Positions 33,537 to 42,960 of a stretch of 52,245 nucleotides of DNA are shown here, piece after piece (the stretch's first letter is position 1; each line of letters begins with the position of its first letter). The DNA lies in assembly GCA_946478965.1 (NCBI GenBank), contig CAMLDQ010000004.1, positions 1 to 52,245 of the forward strand, read 5' to 3'. A program made the position numbers and the translations under genes. The notes below the pieces were generated by a model. That model was given only the letters and a program-made list of their open reading frames with translations, did not search any database and was not told the origin of the DNA. The DNA comes from an uncultured Methylobacillus sp. (lineage in GTDB: Bacteria; Pseudomonadota; Gammaproteobacteria; Burkholderiales; Methylophilaceae).

Positions 33537-35363
33537 CTAGCCTGCCGCTGTCGCCTTGTAAGCCGGGGGGCTGGACGACATCGCCTGGAATTGCCTGTTC
33601 CTCGCCATCAATTCCGCATAGCTGCCATGATCGATGATGCGGCCCTTGTCCATGTAATAGATGAGGTCGCATTGCTGGATAGTGGAAAAGCGATGGGCGA
33701 TCAGGATGATGGTCTTCTTGCCCGAGAAAGCATGGATGGCCTCCATGATGGATTTCTCGGTGATGCCGTCGAGCGCACTGGTCGCTTCGTCGAACACCAG
33801 GATTTCTGGATTGTGGTAAAGCGACCGGGCGATCCCTACCCGCTGGCGCTGCCCGCCCGAGAGCTGTACCCCGCGCTCGCCGACCCGGGTTTCGACCCCG
33901 TCCGGCAACTCGGCGATGAACTCATCCAGGTGTGCCAGTTTCAGCACCTCGAGCACGCGCCGGATGTCGATGCACTCCGGATTGATGCCGAAGGCGACGT
34001 TCTCCTTGATGCTGGCATCCGACAGGAAAATGCTCTGCGGCACCAGGCCGATCTTGTCTTGCCAGGAGCGGATGTTGCGGGGCGTCAGCGGCACGCCGTC
34101 GACCAGTATTTGGCCGGCATCGGGCGCGAGCAGCCCGATCAGCAGATCCGCCAGCGTGGATTTTCCGGAGCCGGTGGCTCCCACGAAACCTATCGACCGG
34201 TTTGCCGGAATCTGCAGGCTGAGCGAGCGTAGCGCCGGCCTGAACTTGCCGGGATAAGTGAACGTGATGTCGTGCAGGACGATACTGCGCTGCAGGCCAT
34301 TGAAGGGTGCCACACCCGCGGTAGCGTGACCGCCGTCGATCGAACGGCTGTTCTTGAGGTCCTCCTTGATGGCTTCGAACGCGGCGGCGGAGCCTCTGAT
34401 TGTCGCTGCCGCATGGTAGATTTGCTGGATCGCGGGCAGCACCTTGAATCCCGCGAGGGCATACAAGGCGAGCATCGGCAGAAGGGTGGCCAGATCGTTG
34501 TGGTAGCTCTTCGACAAATACAGGAACAGCAATATCACCGAGCTGAAGGCCACCATGTCCATGAAGTGCTTGGGCGCCATCGCCAGCGCGTCATTCGTGC
34601 TGACGCTTCTGGAAAGCGTATCGCCGCTGGTTTCGAAGCGCGCGATGAAAACGGACTGCCGACCCAGCAACAGCACATCCTTGATTCCGCCGAAGCCCTC
34701 GGACATGAGCTTGTAGCGCCGGGTGGCGATCTCTGCGATGCGTCTACCGTTCTTCATCAGGCGCTGTCGCACCCCCCGGTACAGAACGGCATACCCACAG
34801 CCGAAGATGGCCAGCGCTGCCAGGATCACCCAGGGATTGAGGATAAGCAGCCCCAGCATCATGAAAAAAGTCAGAATGATCTTGGTGTTGATCTGCATCA
34901 ACGGGTAAACGACTTGCGAAGACACCACGTAAGCGTCGGAAGCGATGCGTTTGGTCAGTTCCGCGCTGCTGCTGCGGGCATGAAACAGCCAGGGCTGGTG
35001 CATGTAGTAGCGAAAGAGCTGATCCGTCATTTCCTGGCCGATGCGTGCGGAGAACAAGGCCGCGCGCCAGATCGTCAGCATCGAGATCATCGCGCTCATC
35101 ACCAGGACCACGAGCGCGACAATGGCGACGAGGCGGATGAATTCGCCGGGATCGTCCGCGCCGCTAAGCTGGTAGATTTTTCCGATCACATGCGCGCGAT
35201 CTAGGTTCTCCGGGTCTGCGACCACTGCCATGAAGATGCCGATGGCGGACACCCCTGCGATCTCGGCAAACGCCATGAAAACCATGAGCGATTGCAACAG
35301 CAAAAGGCGTCTGAGCTGGCTCCGCGTAAAGATGCCGAACAAATCTCGCAGCAATGAAAACAT
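33537..35363 (-). CDS. ABC transporter, fused permease-ATPase (PglK/MsbA-like flippase)
   Basis: 608 residues from ATG 35363 (a start at 35423 is also open but less likely). An N-terminal six-helix exporter domain (about 1-330) is followed by a nucleotide-binding domain with Walker A GATGSGKST, signature LSGGQRQRVG, Walker B ILVFDEATSALD and the H-loop AHRFST. PglK flips lipid-linked oligosaccharides; with the GT2 and the acyltransferase this suggests export of a lipid-linked glycan. Its stop is 7 bp from the convergent acyltransferase stop. Confidence 0.92.
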   Translation of the reverse strand: MFSLLRDLFGIFTRSQLRRLLLLQSLMVFMAFAEIAGVSAIGIFMAVVADPENLDRAHVIGKIYQLSGADDPGEFIRLVAIVALVVLVMSAMISMLTIWRAALFSARIGQEMTDQLFRYYMHQPWLFHARSSSAELTKRIASDAYVVSSQVVYPLMQINTKIILTFFMMLGLLILNPWVILAALAIFGCGYAVLYRGVRQRLMKNGRRIAEIATRRYKLMSEGFGGIKDVLLLGRQSVFIARFETSGDTLSRSVSTNDALAMAPKHFMDMVAFSSVILLFLYLSKSYHNDLATLLPMLALYALAGFKVLPAIQQIYHAAATIRGSAAAFEAIKEDLKNSRSIDGGHATAGVAPFNGLQRSIVLHDITFTYPGKFRPALRSLSLQIPANRSIGFVGATGSGKSTLADLLIGLLAPDAGQILVDGVPLTPRNIRSWQDKIGLVPQSIFLSDASIKENVAFGINPECIDIRRVLEVLKLAHLDEFIAELPDGVETRVGERGVQLSGGQRQRVGIARSLYHNPEILVFDEATSALDGITEKSIMEAIHAFSGKKTIILIAHRFSTIQQCDLIYYMDKGRIIDHGSYAELMARNRQFQAMSSSPPAYKATAAG

Positions 35364-35509
35364 GCGTGCCCTTGTTGTTGCCGATGGGAAGTCGCTACCC
35401 GGACCGGGTAGCATGGCATGCATGGTAATCCCGGGGGGCGCGGCCTTCTATGGTACGAACGGACTAATCGGCAGGCTGCTTTTCATACAGGCGGCAACTG
35501 GATGCATAC

Positions 35510-36628
35510 TCAGTACATCCGGTGCCGGAACAACCAGCCGGCGAGTGCGAGGCTGACCAGGCCGATCAGCGCCATCGGCCAGTACTGATCCAGCAACAGG
35601 GAAAACCCCGCCCCTTCCAGAAATACCTTGCGCAGGACAACGAGAAAATAGCGCAGCGGGTCGATCAAGGTGATCGTCTGCACGGCCTGTGGCATGTTCG
35701 CGATTGGTGTGGCAAACCCGGAAAGAATGACCGCCGGCACCATGAAGAGAAACGCACCCAGCAGCCCCTGCTGCTGGGTTGCGGCAAGCGAGGAGATCAG
35801 CAGGCCCGCCCCCACGCCGGACAACAGAAACAAGAGCAGCCCGCAATAGAAAGCAGGCAGGCTGCCCAGGAACGGAACCTCAAACCACTGCGTTGCGACC
35901 AGCAGGATCAGGGTGGCCTGCACGATGCCGATCACAAACCCGGGAATCATCTTGCCCAGCAGGATTTCGCCCGGTCGCATCGGCGTGACGAGCAGCTGGT
36001 CGAAGGTGCCCTGTTCACGCTCGCGTGCGACGGTCAGCGCCGTGACCAGCATGGTCACAACCAGGGTCAGCATGCCGACGATGCCTGACACGAAGAACCA
36101 GCGGCTCTCCAGGTTGGGGTTAAACCATGCGCGCATGACCAGCTTTGCCGGCGGCTGCTGGCCGCCGCGCTCGGCAATCCAGCGGTCATTGAATCGGTTG
36201 ACGATGGTGCGTACATAGTTGAGCGCGATCATGGCGGTGTTTGAATTGCGCCCGTCGATGATCAGCTGTAGCGGCGCTGGCCGCCCCGCCAGCATGTCTG
36301 CACTGAAGCGCGGGCCAAGATGGACCACGACCAGGGCCTGGCGCGTGTCGATCAGCGGCGCGATATCGGCATCGGCATGCAATTCGGCAACCAGGTGAAA
36401 GCTGGTAGTGCCGCTGAAGCCCGCCAGTAGGTCGCGCGACACGAGGCCGCGATCTTCGTTATAGACAGCGTAAGGCACCTGCTTGAGGTCGAATGTGGCT
36501 GCATAACCGAACACCAGCAGCTGAATCAAAGGCGGCACGATCAGCACCATGCGGCTCTTGGGGTCCTTCAGCAAGGTAAGGAATTCCTTGCGGACCAGGG
36601 CGAGGATACGCTGCAGCATGGGACTCAT
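35510..36628 (-). CDS. ybhR: ABC-2 type permease (YbhR-like)
   Basis: 372 residues: a first helix, a long extracytoplasmic loop (about 45-170), then five helices and the family motif REREQGTFDQLLVTPMRPGEILLGKM. Last gene of the cecR-ybhGFSR-type operon, overlapping the previous permease by 4 bp. The operon is an efflux pump; in E. coli it exports cephalosporin-like drugs and Na+/Li+. Confidence 0.9.
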   Translation of the reverse strand: MSPMLQRILALVRKEFLTLLKDPKSRMVLIVPPLIQLLVFGYAATFDLKQVPYAVYNEDRGLVSRDLLAGFSGTTSFHLVAELHADADIAPLIDTRQALVVVHLGPRFSADMLAGRPAPLQLIIDGRNSNTAMIALNYVRTIVNRFNDRWIAERGGQQPPAKLVMRAWFNPNLESRWFFVSGIVGMLTLVVTMLVTALTVAREREQGTFDQLLVTPMRPGEILLGKMIPGFVIGIVQATLILLVATQWFEVPFLGSLPAFYCGLLLFLLSGVGAGLLISSLAATQQQGLLGAFLFMVPAVILSGFATPIANMPQAVQTITLIDPLRYFLVVLRKVFLEGAGFSLLLDQYWPMALIGLVSLALAGWLFRHRMY

Positions 36629-37761
36629 TCCAGACGTTTCCTGGATTTACGCCAGGTCACCGTCATGAAGAAGACCGCCATGATGGCCAGCGCCAGGGCG
36701 TTGGGGAGGATCACCGACCAGACGTTGCCTGCCAGGAACAATGTCTGGACGATGGCGACGAAATAGCGGGCCACGACCGCATGGGTGATGATTTGCACCA
36801 ATTGCGGCATGCTGTCGATGTCGAAGATGAAGCCCGACAGCAGGAACGCGGGCAGGAAGGTCGCGATGATGGCGATCTGTCCAGCAACAAACTGGCTGCG
36901 CGCCAGCGTCGAGATGGTCAGCCCCATGCCAAGGGCTGCCAGCAGGAACAGGCTGGAGCACGCCAAGAGTACCCAGAAGGAGCCGCGTAGCGGCACATCG
37001 AACAGCCATACGGCAAGGCTTACCGAAAGCAGCATGCCACCGGTGCCCAGGGTGAAATAGGCGGCAATCTTGCCCAGCAGCACTTCGCTCATGCTGGCTG
37101 GCGTTACCATCAGGGCTTCCATGGTGCCGCGTTCCCACTCGCGCGCCATTACCAGGGCCGTCAGCAATGCGCCGATGAGGGTCATGATGATGGCAATCAG
37201 GCCGGGCACCAGATAATTGCGGCTGCGCAATTCGCTGTTGAACCAGATGCGCGGCTGCAGATCGACCGGCGTGGTGAGCGGCTGACCGGATTGGGCCGCA
37301 TGCGCTGAAAGCCAGTTGCCCCAGGCGCCTTCGATGTAGCCTTCGAGCAGACGCGCCGTATTGGCATCCACGCCATCGACCACCGCCTGGACAGGTGCGC
37401 CATCAGGCAGACGCAAGCGGCGCGCGAAGTCCGCTTGCAGGCGCACGATCGCCTTGACCGAACCCTGGCGCAGCGCTTGTTCGGCTTCCGGCATCGATTG
37501 CATCGGGTGCACTTCGAAATAATGCGAGCCTCGCAATGAGGCGGTGAAGTCGGCACTGTCCTGCGAAGGGGCTTCGACCACCAGTGCGACCGGGACATGG
37601 TCGGCATCGAGCGATACCCCGAAACCGAACAGCACCAGCAGAAAGAGCGGCATCAGGAAGGCGATGGCAATGCTGCTGGGGTCGCGCACGATCTGCAGGA
37701 ACTCCTTGCGCACCAAACCGCGCAGGCGCATGCTCGTGCCGCCGTGAGCATGCTTCGTCAT
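36625..37761 (-). CDS. ybhS: ABC-2 type permease (YbhS-like)
   Basis: 378 residues with the same architecture as the neighbouring permease, including WERGTMEALMVTPASMSEVLLGKI. The two probably form the membrane heterodimer. ATGA overlaps join it to the ATPase gene upstream (start at 37761) and the second permease downstream, confirming tight translational coupling and supporting the start at 37761. Confidence 0.9.
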   Translation of the reverse strand: MTKHAHGGTSMRLRGLVRKEFLQIVRDPSSIAIAFLMPLFLLVLFGFGVSLDADHVPVALVVEAPSQDSADFTASLRGSHYFEVHPMQSMPEAEQALRQGSVKAIVRLQADFARRLRLPDGAPVQAVVDGVDANTARLLEGYIEGAWGNWLSAHAAQSGQPLTTPVDLQPRIWFNSELRSRNYLVPGLIAIIMTLIGALLTALVMAREWERGTMEALMVTPASMSEVLLGKIAAYFTLGTGGMLLSVSLAVWLFDVPLRGSFWVLLACSSLFLLAALGMGLTISTLARSQFVAGQIAIIATFLPAFLLSGFIFDIDSMPQLVQIITHAVVARYFVAIVQTLFLAGNVWSVILPNALALAIMAVFFMTVTWRKSRKRLE

Positions 37762-39503
37762 GGCATCGCCGCCGTCGTGGAGGTGCTCACCAGTCGGATG
37801 AAAGCATCTTCCATGCTGGGTTCCGGATGTTCGGCGTCGCGCGCCAGGGCCTTGATGGCGGGCGGTTCGCCCGCGGCCAGAATACGGCCGGCCGCCATGA
37901 TCGCCAACCGGTCGCAGTATTCCGCCTCCTCCATGAAGTGAGTGGTTACCAGCACTGTCACGCCCTGCCGGGCGAGCGTATTGATGCGTTGCCAGAACTC
38001 GCGCCGAGCCAGTGGGTCGACGCCGGAAGTGGGTTCATCCAGGAAAAGGATTTCCGGCTGGTGCATCAGAGCGCAGGCCATGGCCAGGCGTTGTTTGAAA
38101 CCAAGCGGCAATTCGTTGCTCAGCTGATCCGCAAACGCCTGCAGTTCGAACTCCTCCATCGCCCAGGCAATGCGCTCGCGCGCCAGCGTGCCGGTCAGGC
38201 CATAAGCACCGGCGAAAAAATCCAGATTCTGCGCTACGCTCAAATTGCCGTAGAGCGAAAACTTCTGGGACATGTAGCCGATACGCGCGCGCGCCTTGGC
38301 CGCCGCCCGGCGCAAATCGAGTCCGGCGACCTGCAGCTGACCAGCACTGGCAGGCAGCAGTCCGCACAGCATGCGGAAGGTGGTGGTCTTGCCGGCGCCA
38401 TTGGCACCCAGCAGACCGAAGATCTCGCCCCGGGAAATCTCGAAATCGACGCCGTCCACCGCCCAGAATTCACCGAAACGCCGCTTGAGGCCGCTGACGC
38501 GGATCATGATGCCGTCCTTGCCCTGCGAACCTTGCCCGGTCGCGTTGAGTGCCGCCGGAGGGTGCTTATGGCCTCCCATTCTTTTACGCAACAGGTCGAT
38601 GAAGCCATCCTCGAAGCGCGGGGGAACTTCGCGCACGATGATTCCGGGATAAGCTGAAACTGCGGCCGGGATGCCGGGCGTGGTCGTGACCAGGCGGACA
38701 TGCTCGCCTTGGACCAGGGCATCCACGATGCCTTCGCGGCCATCCAGCGCGGCCTGCAGGTCGCGATGATGCAGGCCGGGCACGGACACGGCCCAGGTGC
38801 GTCCAGCCATGCGCCGGCGCATCGCGCCCGGGCTGCCCTGATCCAGGACTCTGCCTTCGTGCATCAGGATGACGTCGGAACAGCGTTCCGCTTCATCGAG
38901 GTAGGCGGTAGACAACAGTACGCTCATGCCGGCGTCCCTTACCAGCCTGTCGACGATAGCCCACAATTCCCGGCGTGAGACTGGATCCACGCCCACCGTC
39001 GGTTCGTCCAGCAGCAGCAGGCGAGGGGGGCGCACCAGCGTGCAGGCCAGGCCCAGTTTCTGTTTCATGCCGCCCGAGAGCCGGCCTGCCAACCGGTGCA
39101 GGAACGGCGCCATGCCGGTCATGTGCAGCAGTTCGTCATAGCGGGCCTGGCGCGTGTCGGGAGCAACGCCTTGCAGGTCGGCGTACAGGTCCAGGTTTTC
39201 CTGCACCGTCAAATCCTCATAGAGGCCGAAGCGTTGCGGCATGTAGCCGAGCATGGTCTGCACCTGCAATGCGTCGCGCGTCGCGTCCATGCCCAGTGCA
39301 ACTATACGGCCCGTGTCGGGAATCAGCAGCCCTGCGGCCAGCCGCATGAAGGTGGTCTTGCCAGCCCCGTCAGGGCCGATGAGCCCGGTGATCGTGCCGG
39401 GGCGTATGCTCAGGCTGATCGCATCCAGGGCGATGATGGCGCGCTTGCCGGCCTTGAAGGATTTGCTTACTTCCTGCGCCGCAAGAATATGCTCACTACC
39501 CAT
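37758..39503 (-). CDS. ybhF: ABC transporter ATP-binding protein, two fused domains (YbhF-like)
   Basis: 581 residues from ATG 39503. There are two nucleotide-binding domains: the first with GLIGPDGAGKTT, LSGGMKQKLG and LLLLDEPTVGVDP; the second with GLLGANGAGKTT and FLDEPTSGVDP. In the second, the signature region reads LPLGFKQRL, lacking the usual LSGG, as in other YbhF proteins. A TAATG overlap links it to the HlyD gene. A TTG at 39518 would lie inside that gene and is not used. Confidence 0.93.
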   Translation of the reverse strand: MGSEHILAAQEVSKSFKAGKRAIIALDAISLSIRPGTITGLIGPDGAGKTTFMRLAAGLLIPDTGRIVALGMDATRDALQVQTMLGYMPQRFGLYEDLTVQENLDLYADLQGVAPDTRQARYDELLHMTGMAPFLHRLAGRLSGGMKQKLGLACTLVRPPRLLLLDEPTVGVDPVSRRELWAIVDRLVRDAGMSVLLSTAYLDEAERCSDVILMHEGRVLDQGSPGAMRRRMAGRTWAVSVPGLHHRDLQAALDGREGIVDALVQGEHVRLVTTTPGIPAAVSAYPGIIVREVPPRFEDGFIDLLRKRMGGHKHPPAALNATGQGSQGKDGIMIRVSGLKRRFGEFWAVDGVDFEISRGEIFGLLGANGAGKTTTFRMLCGLLPASAGQLQVAGLDLRRAAAKARARIGYMSQKFSLYGNLSVAQNLDFFAGAYGLTGTLARERIAWAMEEFELQAFADQLSNELPLGFKQRLAMACALMHQPEILFLDEPTSGVDPLARREFWQRINTLARQGVTVLVTTHFMEEAEYCDRLAIMAAGRILAAGEPPAIKALARDAEHPEPSMEDAFIRLVSTSTTAAMP

Positions 39504-40519
39504 TACTTCGCGCCGCAAGGCGCGCCCTTGGGCTTTTGGTCGTATGCGATGCTGACGGTCACCGGCATGCCCTGGCGCAGTTCGTCCTTGCCGTCGCAGG
39601 CGAATACGCGCATTTGGTAGACCAGGCTGGTGCGCAGCTCGGGCGTTTCCACCGTCTTGGGCGTGAATTCCGCGGTCGGCGAGATGTAGCCGATCCAGGC
39701 GCGGTATGAATGGTCGGGATGGCTATCGCCGACGATGGTTGCAACGGCGCCCATCGGCACGCGGCCCAGTGCATTTTCCGGCAGGTAAACGCGCGCCCAC
39801 ACGGGGTCGGTCAAGGCCAGGGTCAGCACAGGCTTTTGCGGCGAAGCCATGTCGCCGGGCTGCAGGATACGGTTTTCGACGATGCCGTTATCCGGTGCCT
39901 TCAACTCGCCTTCCGCAATGTCGTGTTCCAGCACGGCGATGGCGGCGTTTTGTGCCGCCAGCGTGGCGTCAGCCGCCGCCCGATCTTCCTTGCGCGGCCC
40001 GAGCACGGCCAGCCGGTAACTTTCTTCGGCGGCTTGCAGCCGTTGCTGCGCTGCATCCAGATTGAACTGTGCGCTGTCCGCCTGCTGCTGGGAAACGAAA
40101 TGCCGCGCCACCAGGTCCTGCTGGCGCCGATAGATTTGCCTGGCATCCTCGACGGCGACCTTGGCCGCGTCGCGCAATGCCTCCGCCTGCCGGATTTCCT
40201 CGGGGCGCGAGCCGCTCTTGAGTTTCGCCGATTGGCTGCGCAGCGCGCCTGCTTGTGCTTTGGCTTCAGCCAGTGCCAGCTGTTGGCGCTGGGTGTCGAG
40301 CCGGGCCAGCAGCTGGCCCGGGCGAACATGTTCGCCTTCCTCCACCAGCAGCTGATCGATCCTGCCGCTGGCATTGAAGGCGAGTTCGACCTGGCGGATA
40401 TCGATATTGCCGTGCAAGACCAGATCGCGCTCCTGATCGGGATGATCCCGTTTTGCCCAGAATATCCCGCCAGGCACTGCCAGCAATATCGCCAGAGCCG
40501 CAATCACTTTTCTGTTCAT
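39503..40519 (-). CDS. ybhG: HlyD-family adaptor (YbhG-like)
   Basis: 338 residues: an N-terminal anchor (about 5-22), a lipoyl half-motif VEEGEHVRPGQLLARLDT, a long coiled-coil hairpin (about 75-190) and a second lipoyl half with APDNGIVENRILQPGDMAS. It couples the ABC pump to an outer-membrane channel. It overlaps the TetR stop by 4 bp, placing it second in the operon. Confidence 0.92.
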   Translation of the reverse strand: MNRKVIAALAILLAVPGGIFWAKRDHPDQERDLVLHGNIDIRQVELAFNASGRIDQLLVEEGEHVRPGQLLARLDTQRQQLALAEAKAQAGALRSQSAKLKSGSRPEEIRQAEALRDAAKVAVEDARQIYRRQQDLVARHFVSQQQADSAQFNLDAAQQRLQAAEESYRLAVLGPRKEDRAAADATLAAQNAAIAVLEHDIAEGELKAPDNGIVENRILQPGDMASPQKPVLTLALTDPVWARVYLPENALGRVPMGAVATIVGDSHPDHSYRAWIGYISPTAEFTPKTVETPELRTSLVYQMRVFACDGKDELRQGMPVTVSIAYDQKPKGAPCGAK

Positions 40520-41166
40520 GGCCGCACTTCCTGTTGTTGTTGGCCCAGCCCGTTAAGCAGCAGGTCAAGGTGTGTGTCGAGATGGCGCTGCAGATCCAGG
40601 GGCTCGGACTCACAGGCCTGGAAGCTGTGTTTCCAGACGATGGAAAGCAGCAGCGGCGCGATCAGGATGCGCCAGGCATATTCGCTGTCTACCGGCCGGA
40701 ATTCGCCCGCCGCCGCGCCACGGGCCAATAGGTCAGTAATGATTTTGCGGCCGCGCTGGATCACTTCTTCATGATAGAAGTGGGCAACTTCAGGGAAATT
40801 GCCGGCTTCGGCGATGATCAGTTTGGGAATGCCGGAAAGCGGCGAATCGACTACGCGCTGCATGAAAGCCGTGCAAAGGTGGACCAGCTGTTCACGTGCG
40901 CTCAGCGGTTCCTGGGCCAGCGCGGCCGAAACTTCATCGATGCCGGAGATGAGGGAACTGCGGACGACGGCCTTGAACAGCTCCAGCTTGCCGGGGTAGT
41001 AAAGATAAAGCGTTGCCTTGGAAACGCCGGCACGGTTTGCGACTTCTTCCAGCCGGGTGGCGGCATAGCCGCGTTCGACAAACAGCGACATCGCTGCGTC
41101 GAGCAACTCCTGCGGTCGCGCATCGGCGCGGCGTTGCCAGCGAGGATTTGGCAGGGAAGTCGGCAT
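40516..41166 (-). CDS. TetR-family regulator (CecR-like)
   Basis: 216 residues: the N-terminal helix-turn-helix RLEEVANRAGVSKATLYLYYPGKLELF (about 38-64) and a ligand-binding C-terminus with LIIAEAGNFPEVAHFYHEEVIQRG. First gene of a five-gene export operon, as cecR is for ybhGFSR in E. coli, where it represses the operon and responds to cefoperazone and chloramphenicol. A perfect 24-bp operator-like site lies 11 bp upstream. Confidence 0.92.
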   Translation of the reverse strand: MPTSLPNPRWQRRADARPQELLDAAMSLFVERGYAATRLEEVANRAGVSKATLYLYYPGKLELFKAVVRSSLISGIDEVSAALAQEPLSAREQLVHLCTAFMQRVVDSPLSGIPKLIIAEAGNFPEVAHFYHEEVIQRGRKIITDLLARGAAAGEFRPVDSEYAWRILIAPLLLSIVWKHSFQACESEPLDLQRHLDTHLDLLLNGLGQQQQEVRP

Positions 41167-41177
41167 GGAAAAGTCCG

Positions 41178-41201
41178 ATAAATGACTAACAGGTCATTTA
41201 T
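41178..41201. promoter_or_regulatory. Candidate TetR operator
   Basis: ATAAATGAC-TAACAG-GTCATTTAT: perfect 9-bp arms with a 6-bp spacer, 11 bp upstream of the tetR start. Symmetry, size and position are those of an autorepressor site for the whole operon. Confidence 0.7.
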
Positions 41202-41280
41202 AGCAAGATTTAACCAGGGAGGCAAACGTTCGCCAGGGTAGCGCCTTGCCGTTTCGGCGGTAGATGTACCTCCGTTCAGG

Positions 41281-42741
41281 CTAGGTGCCGCAGAATGTTC
41301 GATATCTTCCTGCATCGGGCGGTGCAGGCGGGCGATACGGTTCGTTGTCCGGCGTGTCCTCATATGGGCGCTGCAGCACGGCCAGCAACTTCTCAAACGG
41401 GACCATGTCTTGGTGGCGTACCGCCGCCGTCAATGCCGCCTCGACCTGATGATTGCGCGGGATGATCGCCGGATTCGCGCGGCGCATCATGGCCATGGCT
41501 TCGGGGTGCGAGGCGTCCTGGCGTTCCAGCCGCTGTCGCCAGCGGGCCAGCCAGGACGCGGTATCCGGCGTGTTGGCAGGAAGAGTTTGCTGCGTCGCCA
41601 GCAGGCGGAAGGTGTTGGTGAAGTCCATGCCGTGCTGGCGCATGCATGCCAGCAAACCGTGCGCCAGCATCGCGTCATCCGGGGCTTCGTCCACAAGGCC
41701 GAGCTTGCGGCGCATGCCGGTAAGCCATGCGTGCTCGTATTGGTCGGGAAAGGTATGGATCGCCTCCTCCGCGAGCGCCAGTGCCCGTTCCGCCTCGGCA
41801 TCGATCAGCGGCAGTAGCGTTTCGGCGAAACGCGCCAAGTTCCATTGCGCAATCGGCGGCTGGTTGGCGTAGGCATAGCGCCCCTGGGAATCGATGGAAC
41901 TGAAGACGGTCGCCGGGTCGTAGGCATCCATGAAGGCGCACGGGCCGTAGTCGATGGTCTCGCCGCTCAGGGTCATGTTGTCGGTATTCATCACGCCATG
42001 GATGAAACCCACATTCATCCAATTCGCCACCAGTGCCGCCTGCCTGCCCATGACGGCATACAGCAGCGCGAGATAAGGGTTTTCAGTGTCGGCCAGTTCA
42101 CGGTAGTGCCGCTGGATGGTGTAGTCGGCAAGCGCCTTGAGCGCTTTGGTGTCGTCGATGGCGTAGGCGAACTGGAATGTCCCCACGCGGATGTGGCTGG
42201 CCGCCACCCGCGTCAGCACGGCACCCGGCAGCACTTCCTCGCGCATCACTGCCTGGCCGGTCGTGACCACCGCGAGGCTGCGTGTGGTGGGAATGCCGAG
42301 CGCGTGCATGGCCTCGCTGATCAGATACTCGCGCAGCATCGGGCCAAGGACGGCACGTCCGTCGCCGCGGCGGGAATACGGTGTGCGGCCCGAGCCCTTG
42401 AACTGGATGTCGAAGCGCTGACCATCGGGCGCGATGTGCTCACCGAGCAGCAATGCGCGGCCATCGCCCAGCATCGTGAACTGGCCGAACTGGTGACCGG
42501 CGTAAGCCTGCGCAATCGGTTCCGCGCCCGCAGGCGGTGCGATGCCGGCGAACAGTGCGGCGCCTGCGTCTTCACCGAGCTTGTCGGCACTAAGCCCCAG
42601 GCGTTGCGCGAGCGAGTGGTTGAACACCGCCATGCGCGGAGCTTCCACGTGGGCCGCTGACTGCCTGGCATAAAACGGCTGCGGCAAGTCGAGGTAGGTG
42701 TTGTCGAACATCCAGCCGGTCGGGGGATGATGGCTGTCCAT
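41281..42741 (-). CDS. selO: SelO protein adenylyltransferase (YdiU)
   Basis: 486 residues from ATG 42741, close to the 478 of E. coli YdiU. Family motifs are all visible: AYAGHQFGQF, DIQFKGSGRTPYSRRGDGRAVLGPMLREYLISEAM, VGFIHGVMNTDNMTLSGETIDYGPCAFMDAYDP. The pseudokinase-like fold transfers AMP to Ser/Thr/Tyr of target proteins in response to redox state. A start at 42831 would add 30 residues with no support. It is divergent from the pirin-doxX unit. Confidence 0.95.
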   Translation of the reverse strand: MDSHHPPTGWMFDNTYLDLPQPFYARQSAAHVEAPRMAVFNHSLAQRLGLSADKLGEDAGAALFAGIAPPAGAEPIAQAYAGHQFGQFTMLGDGRALLLGEHIAPDGQRFDIQFKGSGRTPYSRRGDGRAVLGPMLREYLISEAMHALGIPTTRSLAVVTTGQAVMREEVLPGAVLTRVAASHIRVGTFQFAYAIDDTKALKALADYTIQRHYRELADTENPYLALLYAVMGRQAALVANWMNVGFIHGVMNTDNMTLSGETIDYGPCAFMDAYDPATVFSSIDSQGRYAYANQPPIAQWNLARFAETLLPLIDAEAERALALAEEAIHTFPDQYEHAWLTGMRRKLGLVDEAPDDAMLAHGLLACMRQHGMDFTNTFRLLATQQTLPANTPDTASWLARWRQRLERQDASHPEAMAMMRRANPAIIPRNHQVEAALTAAVRHQDMVPFEKLLAVLQRPYEDTPDNEPYRPPAPPDAGRYRTFCGT

Positions 42742-42866
42742 GGCTTTCCAATAAGTATCCTGGTTGCCGATGATACTGGGGATGGGGCGATTGGAACACG
42801 GTTTGCCGCACAGGGGTATTGCGGCGCGCACAGGCGCATGGCTTGCAGCATGATGGAGCGTTATTT

Positions 42867-42897
42867 ATTCAAAAAAATTGAATATTGACGTCAATAT
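42867..42897. promoter_or_regulatory. Candidate LysR operator and adjacent palindrome upstream of pirin
   Basis: ATTCAA-N5-TTGAAT (42867-42883) followed directly by the perfect 16-bp palindrome ATATTGAC-GTCAATAT (42882-42897), 64 bp upstream of the pirin start. The first element has the same arms and spacing as the site next to the LysR gene at 45140, and it fits the LysR T-N11-A pattern. Confidence 0.6.
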
Positions 42898-42960
42898 ACC
42901 AGGCTCATCATTCACGAGTTCTTGCCCATAATGCACCTCATCAACACAGGAGGGAACATC

